Shown here piece by piece: positions 1 to 5,390 of a stretch of 8,677 nucleotides of DNA. A program made the position numbers and the translations under genes. This DNA comes from Rhodothermaceae bacterium (GTDB lineage Bacteria > Bacteroidota > Rhodothermia > Rhodothermales > JAHEMB01): the NCBI GenBank assembly GCA_024643915.1, contig JAHEMB010000096.1, positions 1 to 8,677 on the forward strand. The letters run 5' to 3'. The notes under the pieces were generated by a model. The model had not been told where the DNA came from and did no database searches. It saw only the letters and a program-made list of their open reading frames with translations. Numbering within the stretch: the stretch's first letter is position 1; every line of letters begins with the position of its first letter.

Positions 1-2
1 CC

Positions 3-74
3 GAGCGCCTCTACCTCCCCCTCGCGGAAACGAATGGGCCGCTTCATCGGTTGGGTGTCCAGCAAGTAGGTTGA
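3..74 (+). CDS. Possible C-terminal tail of an upstream gene (partial)
   Basis: Reading from base 3, an open frame gives 23 residues (ERLYLPLAETNG... ending in QQVG) and then TGA at 72-74. The composition looks protein-like, and the RLYLPLAE...LGVQ pattern vaguely recalls the end of a PAS-type sensory domain, but this is too short to assign. A competing frame from base 1 ends at TAG 67-69 and looks less protein-like (PSASTSPSRKR...), so the choice of frame is uncertain. The stop falls inside the hairpin at 69-98, which would suit a gene end. No function is claimed. Confidence 0.3.
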   Translation, partial: ERLYLPLAETNGPLHRLGVQQVG

Positions 75-98
75 AGGTTGGCGAGCCAACCGACAACC
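69..98. terminator. Long imperfect hairpin between upstream gene and ricT
   Basis: GGTTGAAGGTTGGC (69-82) faces GCCAACCGACAACC (85-98) across a 2-nt GA centre. Twelve of 14 positions pair, and the inner 7 bp (76-82 with 85-91) pair perfectly. It lies at the probable stop of the upstream frame and is built from 7-bp units (GGTTGAA, GGTTGGC against GCCAACC, GACAACC) that run on into the array at 87-121. No U-run follows, so a classical intrinsic terminator is not shown. It may be a terminator, an RNA structure in the ricT leader, or a by-product of repeats meeting in inverted orientation. Confidence 0.45.
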
Positions 99-121
99 GG
101 CAACCGACAACCGACAACCCA
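87..121 (+). repeat. Heptanucleotide tandem repeat (CAACCGA)5
   Basis: Five contiguous 7-bp units: CAACCGA 87-93, CAACCGG 94-100, CAACCGA 101-107, CAACCGA 108-114, CAACCCA 115-121. It ends 6 nt before the ricT ATG. The period is exactly 7, so it is not codon-driven. It resembles in kind the short tandemly repeated (STRR) heptamers known from cyanobacterial intergenic DNA. Three other 7-bp arrays occur in this window. Confidence 0.85.
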
Positions 122-127
122 ATCATC

Positions 128-1219
128 ATGTCGTGTGGAAGTGGGGGATGTGGAAGTGGCGGCGGGTGTAGCGGCGGCTGCGGCTCGGCCGAGAGCGGCT
201 GCCCGTCGATGCACGTCTTCGACTGGCTCGGCGACCTGGGTGTGGGCGGTCCGCGCCGGGTGTTCGACCTCGTCGAGGTGATCTTCAAAGCCGGACGGAA
301 GGCGTTCTACCGCAACGTGCGCGACCTTGACGTGCAGACGGGCGACTTCGTCATCGTCGAGGCCGATCGGGGGATCGACTTCGGCACGGTCCACATGTCG
401 GGCGAACTGGTGCGCCTGCGCGTGAAGGCCAAGGGGTTCGAGGACGACGCGCAGTTTCCCAACCTCATCCGCCTGGCTACCCTCGGCGACATCGAGCGGT
501 GGGAGCAGAACAAGGACGAGGAGGCTGAGGCTTTCCACATCGCCCGCGAGGCCATCGACCGGATGACCCTGCCGATGAAGCTCGTCGATGCCGAATGGCA
601 GTTCGACCACAAGAAGGTCACCTTCTTCTTCACGGCCGAGCACCGCGTCGATTTCCGGCAACTCGTGCGCGAACTGGCGGGGCGTTTCCGTACGCGCGTA
701 GAACTGCGGCAGATTGGCGCGCGCGATGAGGCGGCACGGCTGGGGGGGCTGGGCTCGTGCGGGCGCGAGCTATGCTGCTCCACCTGGCTGCAAGAGTTCA
801 AGCCCGTCTCGACGCAGGCGGCCAAGGTGCAGAACCTGCCGCTCAACCCGGTGCGCCTCAGCGGGCAGTGCGGGCGCCTCAAGTGCTGCCTCAACTACGA
901 ACTGGAGCAGTACATGAACGCCCTCGAACACTTCCCGCGCGTCGATACGCCTGTCACCACGTCCTACGGGCGGGGCACCGTGCAGAAGCTGGATATTTTC
1001 AAGGACGTGGTATGGATCCAGTATGAGGACGGATCCTGGGAGGACAAATCGCTTGCCGTCATCGGCGAGTTGCTGGCGGCGCAAGAGGGAAAGGGGACGG
1101 GCGCCGATGACAGCGCGGCGCATCACCGGAAGAAGCGCCGCCGGGGGGGGCGTCGCCGGAGCGGCAAGAGCGGCGGGGCGTCGCGGGGGAAGGGAGAGAA
1201 GGGAGATGACGCTGCCTAA
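128..1219 (+). CDS. ricT: RicT/YaaT-like PSP1-domain protein
   Basis: Protein of 363 residues. A PSP1 C-terminal conserved region spans roughly residues 75-200. It is followed by the family signature cysteines: GSCGREL (C211), C216-C217, QCGRLKCC (C248, C253, C254) and LNYELEQY. In Bacillus, RicT works with RicA and RicF in an Fe-S-containing complex that modulates RNase Y-dependent mRNA processing; its role in Bacteroidota-like bacteria is not established. The N-terminus is Cys/Gly/Ser-rich (C3, C8, C14, C18, C25) and leads into VFDWL, as in Bacteroidota RicT proteins. The last 30 residues form a Lys/Arg/Gly-rich tail from about residue 333 that could contact nucleic acid (inference). The ATG at 128 was chosen because it begins the conserved Cys-rich N-terminus. 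A TTG at 71 would add 19 residues encoded by the 7-bp repeats and is unlikely. It has no obvious ribosome binding site. Confidence 0.93.
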   Translation: MSCGSGGCGSGGGCSGGCGSAESGCPSMHVFDWLGDLGVGGPRRVFDLVEVIFKAGRKAFYRNVRDLDVQTGDFVIVEADRGIDFGTVHMSGELVRLRVKAKGFEDDAQFPNLIRLATLGDIERWEQNKDEEAEAFHIAREAIDRMTLPMKLVDAEWQFDHKKVTFFFTAEHRVDFRQLVRELAGRFRTRVELRQIGARDEAARLGGLGSCGRELCCSTWLQEFKPVSTQAAKVQNLPLNPVRLSGQCGRLKCCLNYELEQYMNALEHFPRVDTPVTTSYGRGTVQKLDIFKDVVWIQYEDGSWEDKSLAVIGELLAAQEGKGTGADDSAAHHRKKRRRGGRRRSGKSGGASRGKGEKGDDAA

Positions 1220-1278
1220 TGTCGCACTCAACGAGGGCCGTTGTCGAGAAGATGCTCTTGGAAAATGAAGTCACTTAG

Positions 1279-1308
1279 TTTACATTCGGGCGGGACCCTA
1301 TGTATTTT
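1279..1308 (+). promoter_or_regulatory. Candidate promoter in AT-richer gap upstream of the PH-like gene
   Basis: The 195-bp gap 1220-1414 is noticeably richer in A/T than its surroundings. It contains TTTACA (1279-1284) and TATTTT (1303-1308) with an 18-bp spacer, a reasonable sigma70-like pair. TATGTA (1299-1304) overlaps the second element. A Bacteroidota-type TAnnTTTG element was not found with proper spacing. If real, it would drive the 1415-3483 gene group. Nothing else recognisable was seen in this gap. Confidence 0.3.
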
Positions 1309-1414
1309 ATGGGGTCTTTGAAGATTAAGTAGGAGGGGAACGCACACGGGAAGCTCTGGTTGAGGGTTATCGCGTTTACGTAGTATCAAATACCGGCAAT
1401 TCGACATCTTCAGC

Positions 1415-1771
1415 ATGGCAGATCTTAGCGCGGATGCTCTTCTTTCCACCCCGTGCCGTGTTCCGGAGCTGGGGTTGCGGCGAGGGCGCCTTCAGCTTTT
1501 CCCTGACGCTGTGCACCTGACAGGCTGGACCTTGAAAGGGCGCTATCGCCGTCGCATTCCACTTCACACCATCGAACGGGTCGAGTGGCTGCCGGTAGCG
1601 GAGGGCGCCAACCTCGTCCTCCATCTTTGCGAAGAGGCGCCGGTGAATCTGGTTTTGAAGAAAGCCGCCGGCACGTGGAAGTTCGAGATTCAGGCGTTGC
1701 TCGGGGCCGGGGCGGATACGTTGAACAAGACCCTCCCCGAAGAGGCAAAGAAAAAAGATCTGGCAGCCTGA
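1415..1771 (+). CDS. Small PH-like domain protein, unassigned
   Basis: Protein of 118 residues with no signal peptide and no membrane segment. The pattern GRLQLFPDAVHLTGW (24-38), then a basic strand (KGRYRRRIPL, 41-50), then TIERVEWLP (52-60), NLVLHL (66-71), VNLVLKKA (77-84) and a closing helix TWKFEIQALLG (87-97) alternates beta strands and ends in an amphipathic helix. This is the layout of bacterial PH-like domains, including the common 'plus I-x-L-x-x-I-x-x-V-x-W' strand pair. The tail is Lys-rich (111-115). It is the first gene of a same-strand group, 90 bp before the VWA gene, so it may be co-transcribed with the phosphosignalling genes. The fold is inferred by eye and no function is assigned. 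The start has no clear ribosome binding site. Confidence 0.75.
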   Translation: MADLSADALLSTPCRVPELGLRRGRLQLFPDAVHLTGWTLKGRYRRRIPLHTIERVEWLPVAEGANLVLHLCEEAPVNLVLKKAAGTWKFEIQALLGAGADTLNKTLPEEAKKKDLAA

Positions 1772-1861
1772 CCCCCGTTGCAATCCTGCCTGACGTGGGT
1801 TTCAGCCTAGTCTCTGCCCCTGCTTTCTCTTTTCGCGCCCGTCACGCCACACGTTGTAAGG

Positions 1862-2722
1862 ATGGCCTACTCGGCAGAGATCAGTCGGAGCGCGCCAACA
1901 GCCTTCGTCTTTCTGCTCGACCAGTCGGCTTCGATGCAGGACGCGTTCGGTGGGGCAGAGGAGCGGGGCGATGCGGCCCCAAGCAAGGCCCGCGTGCTGG
2001 CCGACGTGGTCAACCGGCTCTTGCAGAACCTCGTTCTGCGGTGCGCCAAAGAGGACGGCGTGCGCGACTATTTCTACGTCGGGGTGGTCGGCTACGGCGA
2101 GCGGGTGCAGCCCCTCGTTCGGCCCGCTGAGGGGTTCGCAGGGAAGGGGGATCTGGTGCCCATCAGCCACCTGGCCGAGCGCCCGCTCCGCCTCGAAGAG
2201 CGCCTCCACCGCATGCCCGACGGGCAGGGCGGCACCACCGAGCGGCGCGTTAAATTTCCTGTCTGGTTCGATGCGCATGCCCGCAACGGCACGCCGATGT
2301 GTCAGGCCCTGGACTACGCCACGCAGATGATCCGCGCCTGGATCGACGTCCATCCGCGCGGCTTCCCCCCCATCGTCATCAACGTCTCCGACGGTGAGGC
2401 CACCGACGGCGACCCGCTTCGTTTCGCCCACCGCCTCCGCTCCTTCGCTACTGACGACGGCGAGGTGCTGCTTTTTAACGTGCATCTTTCCGCGTCCAGT
2501 GCGCCCGCCGTAGAGCTGCCTGATGCTGCCGCCGGCCTGCCCGACAAGGACGCCCGTCTCCTCTTCCAGATGTCGAGTCTCCTGCCCTTCGCGATGCGGG
2601 CCGCCGCCGAGCAGGAGGGCTACGCTGTCGGCCTCGACGCACGCGGTTTCGTCTTCAATGCCGACCCTGGCGCCCTCGTCCGCTTCCTCGAGATCGGCAC
2701 CCGCCCTAGCAACCTGCGATGA
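1862..2722 (+). CDS. VWA-domain protein of the YegL/TerY type
   Basis: Protein of 286 residues. It has a full MIDAS metal site: D20-Q-S22-A-S24 in the first loop (LLDQSASM), T144 in NGTPMCQAL, and D177 in NVSDGEATDGD. The region FPVWFD (132-137) followed by NGTPMCQALDYA is characteristic of VWA proteins paired with PP2C phosphatases and kinases (E. coli YegL; TerY-type proteins). An insertion of about 50 residues (81-135) lies between the first strands and the threonine loop. There is no signal peptide or membrane helix, so it is predicted cytoplasmic. A PP2C gene follows 38 bp downstream on the same strand. Likely role: metal-dependent adaptor or phosphorylation target in the kinase/phosphatase module (inference). 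AAGG lies 2 nt before the ATG, too close for a standard ribosome binding site. Confidence 0.9.
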   Translation: MAYSAEISRSAPTAFVFLLDQSASMQDAFGGAEERGDAAPSKARVLADVVNRLLQNLVLRCAKEDGVRDYFYVGVVGYGERVQPLVRPAEGFAGKGDLVPISHLAERPLRLEERLHRMPDGQGGTTERRVKFPVWFDAHARNGTPMCQALDYATQMIRAWIDVHPRGFPPIVINVSDGEATDGDPLRFAHRLRSFATDDGEVLLFNVHLSASSAPAVELPDAAAGLPDKDARLLFQMSSLLPFAMRAAAEQEGYAVGLDARGFVFNADPGALVRFLEIGTRPSNLR

Positions 2723-2728
2723 ATGAAG

Positions 2729-2751
2729 TGCGGAATGCAGGTTGCGGAATG
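2729..2751 (+). repeat. Heptanucleotide repeat (TGCGGAA type) between VWA and PP2C genes
   Basis: Units TGCGGAA (2729-2735), TGCAGGT (2736-2742), TGCGGAA (2743-2749), then the start of a fourth (TG). It begins 7 nt after the VWA stop and ends 9 nt before the phosphatase ATG, so it fills most of the 38-bp gap. The period is 7 bp, as at the other three arrays, but the unit sequence is different. Confidence 0.65.
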
Positions 2752-2760
2752 TTTACCTAA

Positions 2761-3483
2761 ATGAGCGAGCCTGATTCACGCCCCCTGTTTCGTGATGTGC
2801 AGGTCTTCGCTTTGCCGAAGGTGGGGCATCGGGAGGAGGAGTATGAGGATGCCGCTGCGTGGATGGCACCGTTGAGGGGGCCGCTATGGGCCGCCGTGGC
2901 CGATGGCGCCACCGAGGCGGCCTTCGCGCGAGACTGGGCGCAGTGCCTCGTCGCGGGATTCGTGGAAGAGGGGAGGGGAGGAGATAGCCTGGGAGAGCAG
3001 TTGCCAGCGTGGCAGGCAGGATGGCGCGAGGCAGTGGGGGCGCGGGCGCAGCGCCTGCCGTGGTTCGCCGAGGCGAAGGTGGCGCAGGGCGCCTACGCGG
3101 CATTCCTGGGACTCACTCTTGAGAAGGAGGGCACCTGGCACGCCCTAGCCGTGGGCGACTGCTGCCTGTTTCATCTGCGCGACGAGGCGGTGCTGACGTC
3201 GTGGCCCTTTACTGATGCCGCCGCCTTCACCCACCGCCCAGCGCTGCTGTCGAGCCTCCCCGAGCACGCCCTCCCGCCCGTCGTACGCACCGCAGGCCGC
3301 TGGCGGGCCGGCGACGTATTCCTCCTGGCAACCGACGCCCTCGCTGCCTGGTTGCTGCGCACCGGTCCCATCTCCGCCCTAGCTTTCACCGCCGAAACCT
3401 TCGCGACAGACATAGCGACGGCGCACCGCAACGGGGATCTCCGCAATGACGACGTGACGCTGGTACGGATTGAATTGCGCTAA
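2761..3483 (+). CDS. PP2C-type Ser/Thr phosphatase of the YegK type
   Basis: Protein of 240 residues with PP2C motifs in order: YEDAAA (E29-D30, the N-terminal acidic motif), ADGATEAAFA (D48-G49, metal ligand motif), AAFLG (113-117), AVGDCCLFHL (G132-D133), LATDALAAWLL (T191-D192) and RNDDVTLV (N229-D230-D231). The metal-binding aspartates D48, D192 and D231 are all present, so it is predicted active toward phospho-Ser/Thr proteins. The length matches the compact PP2C proteins found with VWA and Hanks kinases rather than multidomain SpoIIE types. It is cytoplasmic, with no membrane segment. It sits 38 bp after the VWA gene and probably reverses the action of the kinase at 5391-7205. The opposite-strand TPR gene ends 136 bp downstream. 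Confidence 0.9.
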   Translation: MSEPDSRPLFRDVQVFALPKVGHREEEYEDAAAWMAPLRGPLWAAVADGATEAAFARDWAQCLVAGFVEEGRGGDSLGEQLPAWQAGWREAVGARAQRLPWFAEAKVAQGAYAAFLGLTLEKEGTWHALAVGDCCLFHLRDEAVLTSWPFTDAAAFTHRPALLSSLPEHALPPVVRTAGRWRAGDVFLLATDALAAWLLRTGPISALAFTAETFATDIATAHRNGDLRNDDVTLVRIELR

Positions 3484-3513
3484 TCTCTCAGTTCAAAGCC
3501 CCTTTCTAGGAAA

Positions 3514-3541
3514 GCTCAACGTTCCAAATTCCAAGCTCCAA
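3514..3541 (+). repeat. Heptanucleotide repeat (TTCCAA type)
   Basis: Units GCTCAAC (3514-3520, degenerate), GTTCCAA (3521-3527), ATTCCAA (3528-3534) and GCTCCAA (3535-3541). The last three share TCCAA with varying first bases. It lies downstream of the PP2C stop. The period is 7 bp, as in the other arrays of this window. Confidence 0.75.
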
Positions 3542-3598
3542 GATTACCATAAGGCACCCTTGGGAGTTTACTAGCGTCAGTCGCGCTGCGCGCTCGTG

Positions 3599-3619
3599 TG
3601 GGGCTTGGGATTTGGGGCT
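3599..3619 (+). repeat. Heptanucleotide repeat (TGGGGCT type)
   Basis: Units TGGGGCT (3599-3605), TGGGATT (3606-3612) and TGGGGCT (3613-3619). The array ends one base before the stop codon (3620-3622, minus strand) of the TPR gene, so in the gene's own direction it is the first transcribed sequence after the stop. It is the second 7-bp array in the same 136-bp gap. Confidence 0.7.
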
Positions 3620-5233
3620 TTACGCCACGACGTGCTGGCGTTCGAGGCTGCTGATCCAGGCCTGCACCTGCTCGATGGTCGCGAAGTCGCCGAGGGCTTC
3701 GAAGATGGCGAGGGCGCGGCGGTACATCGCGCGGGCCTGCTCTAGCTGACCGCGTGCCTGGAAGACGATGCCGAGGTTGCCGTACTGGTTCGCCATGCCC
3801 TCCTGGTCGCCCCGCTCCTCGGCGAGGGCGAGGGCCTTGCGGTACGTGGCTTCTGCTTCGTCCAGGCGGTCCCACTCTTGATAGACATTGCCGAGGTTGC
3901 CGTAGTCGGCGGCGAGGTTTTCGCGGCGGCCCAGCTTCTCCTCGATCTCGATGGCCTTGAGGTACATCTGCTCGGCCTGTTCGAGGCGGCCCTGCACGCG
4001 GAAGAGGATGCCGAGGTTGCCATACTGGTTCGCCATGCCTTCGTACCGCCCCAGCGTCTGGTTGAGGGCGAGCGCCTTGCGATACATCTGCTCGGCCTGT
4101 TCGAGGCGGCCCAGCACGCCGTAGACATTACCCAGGTTGCCGTAGTCGGCGGCCATGCCGTCGCGGCGGCCCAGGGCTTCGTTGAGGGCGAGGGCCTGGC
4201 GGTAGGCATACTCGGCCTTGTCCAGCCGGCCCTGCATCCAGTAGACATTGCCGAGGTTGCCGTAGTCGGCGGCGACGGCATCGCGGCGGCGGCGGCGGCC
4301 GTTGAGGGCGAGCGCCTGGCGGTAGAGCTGCTTGGCAGCGTCGAGGTCGCCGCGCGTTTCGCAGGCGCGCCCTACGCTGCTGCACGCCCCGGCCAGGAGC
4401 TGCTGCAACGCAGCCGAGTCGCTGTGCTCGAAGAGAGGCTTGAGCAGGCCCTGGGCCTTTTCGGTCAGGCCGATCTGCGCGAGGAAACGGGCGTGTTCGA
4501 GGGAGAAGACGGGGAGGCCGTACGGCTGTACCTGGGCCGCCGAGCGGACGAAGAGTTCTTCGGCGCGGGTGAGGCGGCCGCTGCCGGCGTAGGCCCAGGC
4601 GGAGCGGATCAGGTCGAGGGCGGCGCGGGCGTCGTCCTCTGGCACGCCGGCCAGTTCGTCGGTGAGCAGGGTGAGGCGCTCTTCGAGGGCGCCCGCGTCG
4701 GCGTCGGTGGTGGTCGCGGGCAGGGGCAGGCGGTCGAGCCAGAGGCAGAGGTGGGTGTAGAGTTGCTCGTGCCAGTCCGCCTCGTCCGCGCATCGATAGC
4801 AGCGTGCCTGGCCCTCGGCTTCGAGGCGGTCGCGGAAGTCGAGCACGCGGCGCAGGGGCTCGTCCGGGCGCGCCAGCAGGTCGGGTTCGACGTCGAGGAA
4901 ATAGAGCCAGACCGTCTGCCCGGCGTCGCGGGCGCGCACGTAGAGGGTTTCGAATGAAGAGGGGTAGGTTTCGGGGTCGTCCCAGTGGCGGGAGAGGGCG
5001 AGGACGACGAGGTCGGCGGCGCGGAGGGCGCGGTCCACGAGGGCCTGGGGCAGCAGCCGGCCCAGCATCGAGTCGGCACTGCCGACGGCCTTGAGTTGCC
5101 GGCCCTGCACCTTGGCTTTCTCGTCGTTGACCTGCCGGAGCACGTTCGTCACGGTCAGGCGCGCGGCTTCTTCTTCGCCCGGCGCCGCCACGAAAACGCG
5201 CAGCACATCCGATCCGTTGTTCGTCCTACCCAT
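3620..5233 (-). CDS. TIR-like/DUF4062-like domain fused to TPR repeats
   Basis: Protein of 537 residues. Residues 11-170 look like a TIR-like/DUF4062-like domain: LRVFVAAPGEEEAARL (11-26, the family's 'VF-ASPG---ER' opening), PQALVDRALRAADLVVLALS (62-81), then SSFETLYVRA (92-101), where E95 aligns by eye with the conserved glutamate of 'SGT-EEF--A', then TVWLYFLDVEP (107-117). Residues 185-275 are helical and TPR-like but degenerate. Six 40-residue TPR units follow: 281-320, 321-360, 361-400, 401-440, 441-480 and 481-520. Five of them begin with the motif AADYGNLGN or ANQYGNLGI. TPR arrays bind proteins or peptides; a TIR-like domain could be a signalling or nucleotide-cleaving effector. It lies opposite-strand between the phosphatase and kinase genes. 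It may be an associated effector/sensor of that module or an unrelated insertion. No signal peptide is visible. The domain call is by pattern, and enzymatic activity is not shown. Confidence 0.85.
   Translation of the reverse strand: MGRTNNGSDVLRVFVAAPGEEEAARLTVTNVLRQVNDEKAKVQGRQLKAVGSADSMLGRLLPQALVDRALRAADLVVLALSRHWDDPETYPSSFETLYVRARDAGQTVWLYFLDVEPDLLARPDEPLRRVLDFRDRLEAEGQARCYRCADEADWHEQLYTHLCLWLDRLPLPATTTDADAGALEERLTLLTDELAGVPEDDARAALDLIRSAWAYAGSGRLTRAEELFVRSAAQVQPYGLPVFSLEHARFLAQIGLTEKAQGLLKPLFEHSDSAALQQLLAGACSSVGRACETRGDLDAAKQLYRQALALNGRRRRRDAVAADYGNLGNVYWMQGRLDKAEYAYRQALALNEALGRRDGMAADYGNLGNVYGVLGRLEQAEQMYRKALALNQTLGRYEGMANQYGNLGILFRVQGRLEQAEQMYLKAIEIEEKLGRRENLAADYGNLGNVYQEWDRLDEAEATYRKALALAEERGDQEGMANQYGNLGIVFQARGQLEQARAMYRRALAIFEALGDFATIEQVQAWISSLERQHVVA
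3674..4393 (-). repeat. Six 120-bp tandem repeats encoding TPR units
   Basis: In-gene tandem repeats with a strict 120-bp period. The string ccgaggttgc (one copy cccaggttgc) recurs ending at 3780, 3900, 4020, 4140 and 4260. The unit at the gene's N-terminal side (4274-4393) is much more diverged than the other five. Reading in the gene's direction, the units begin AAD, AAD, ANQ, AAD, ANQ from residue 321. This suggests that an 80-residue AAD+ANQ pair (361-440 and 441-520) was duplicated. The unit length is 40 residues rather than the generic 34, close to the 42-residue kinesin-light-chain-like TPR subtype. Confidence 0.9.
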
Positions 5234-5321
5234 AGCGCTATCATCGCTTAGAAACTACGGTCCGCTCCTGTCGTACCTGCCACCGCTTTCGAGAGTATCG
5301 CGGATTTTATCATTTTGATAA
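5232..5321. promoter_or_regulatory. Divergent promoter region with two inverted repeats
   Basis: The 157-bp gap 5234-5390 separates the minus-strand TPR gene from the plus-strand kinase gene and must hold promoters for both. TTATCA (5307-5312) and TGATAA (5316-5321) form a perfect 6-bp inverted repeat around TTT, in an AT-rich patch within GC-rich DNA, which would suit an operator. A 10-bp palindrome, ATAGCGCTAT (5232-5241), overlaps the TPR gene's start codon; a 10-bp palindrome is expected by chance several times in a window this size. TAGCTTTT (5354-5361) resembles a Bacteroidota -7 element but has no matching upstream element. Confidence 0.35.
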
Positions 5322-5390
5322 GCGCCCGCCGCGATCCTTTTTACGCCTTTCTGTAGCTTTTCTGCAACTGCTCCCTGCCCCGCGCCCGCC

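Larger units (their letters stand above)
3495..3621. other. Intergenic gap between convergent genes with inverted octamers
   Basis: AAAGCCCC (3495-3502) and its exact reverse complement GGGGCTTT (3614-3621) lie just outside or at the stop codons of the two convergent genes (3483 and 3620). A small perfect hairpin, CTTTC-TAG-GAAAG (3502-3514), abuts the first octamer. Two 7-bp repeat arrays (3514-3541 and 3599-3619) also lie here. The arrangement could serve as a two-way transcription stop, but there is no canonical GC stem plus U-run, so this is tentative. Confidence 0.3.

Noticed and set aside
87..121. Heptamer array considered as a CRISPR or origin iteron array
   Set aside because: There are no spacers between units, the units are only 7 bp, and no cas, replication initiator or AT-rich unwinding region is nearby.
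71..127. Upstream TTG start giving ricT 19 more residues
   Set aside because: The extension is encoded by the hairpin and heptamer repeats, while the family's Cys-rich N-terminus begins at the ATG at 128.
1265..1321. 18-codon frame in the AT-rich gap, with a hydrophobic end (starts MKSLSL)
   Set aside because: Too short, no ribosome binding site, and it overlaps the candidate promoter elements; no evidence of translation.
1851..1863. 13-bp string ACGTTGTAAGGAT repeated at 8510-8522
   Set aside because: One such match is about what chance gives in a window of this size, and the contexts differ (upstream of a start; inside the esterase gene antisense strand).
1802..2485. Minus-strand frame opposite the VWA gene
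   Set aside because: It is antisense to a complete MIDAS-containing VWA protein, with no domain of its own.
4284..4298. CGG trinucleotide run
   Set aside because: It lies in frame in the TPR gene and encodes part of an Arg run; the repeat unit keeps its 40-residue length, so there is no sign of expansion or frameshift.
3878..4957. Open frame of 359 codons on the plus strand opposite the TPR gene
   Set aside because: Its repetitive protein (EVAVVGG, GEGLAV and similar) is simply the complement of the 120-bp TPR repeats; no independent support.
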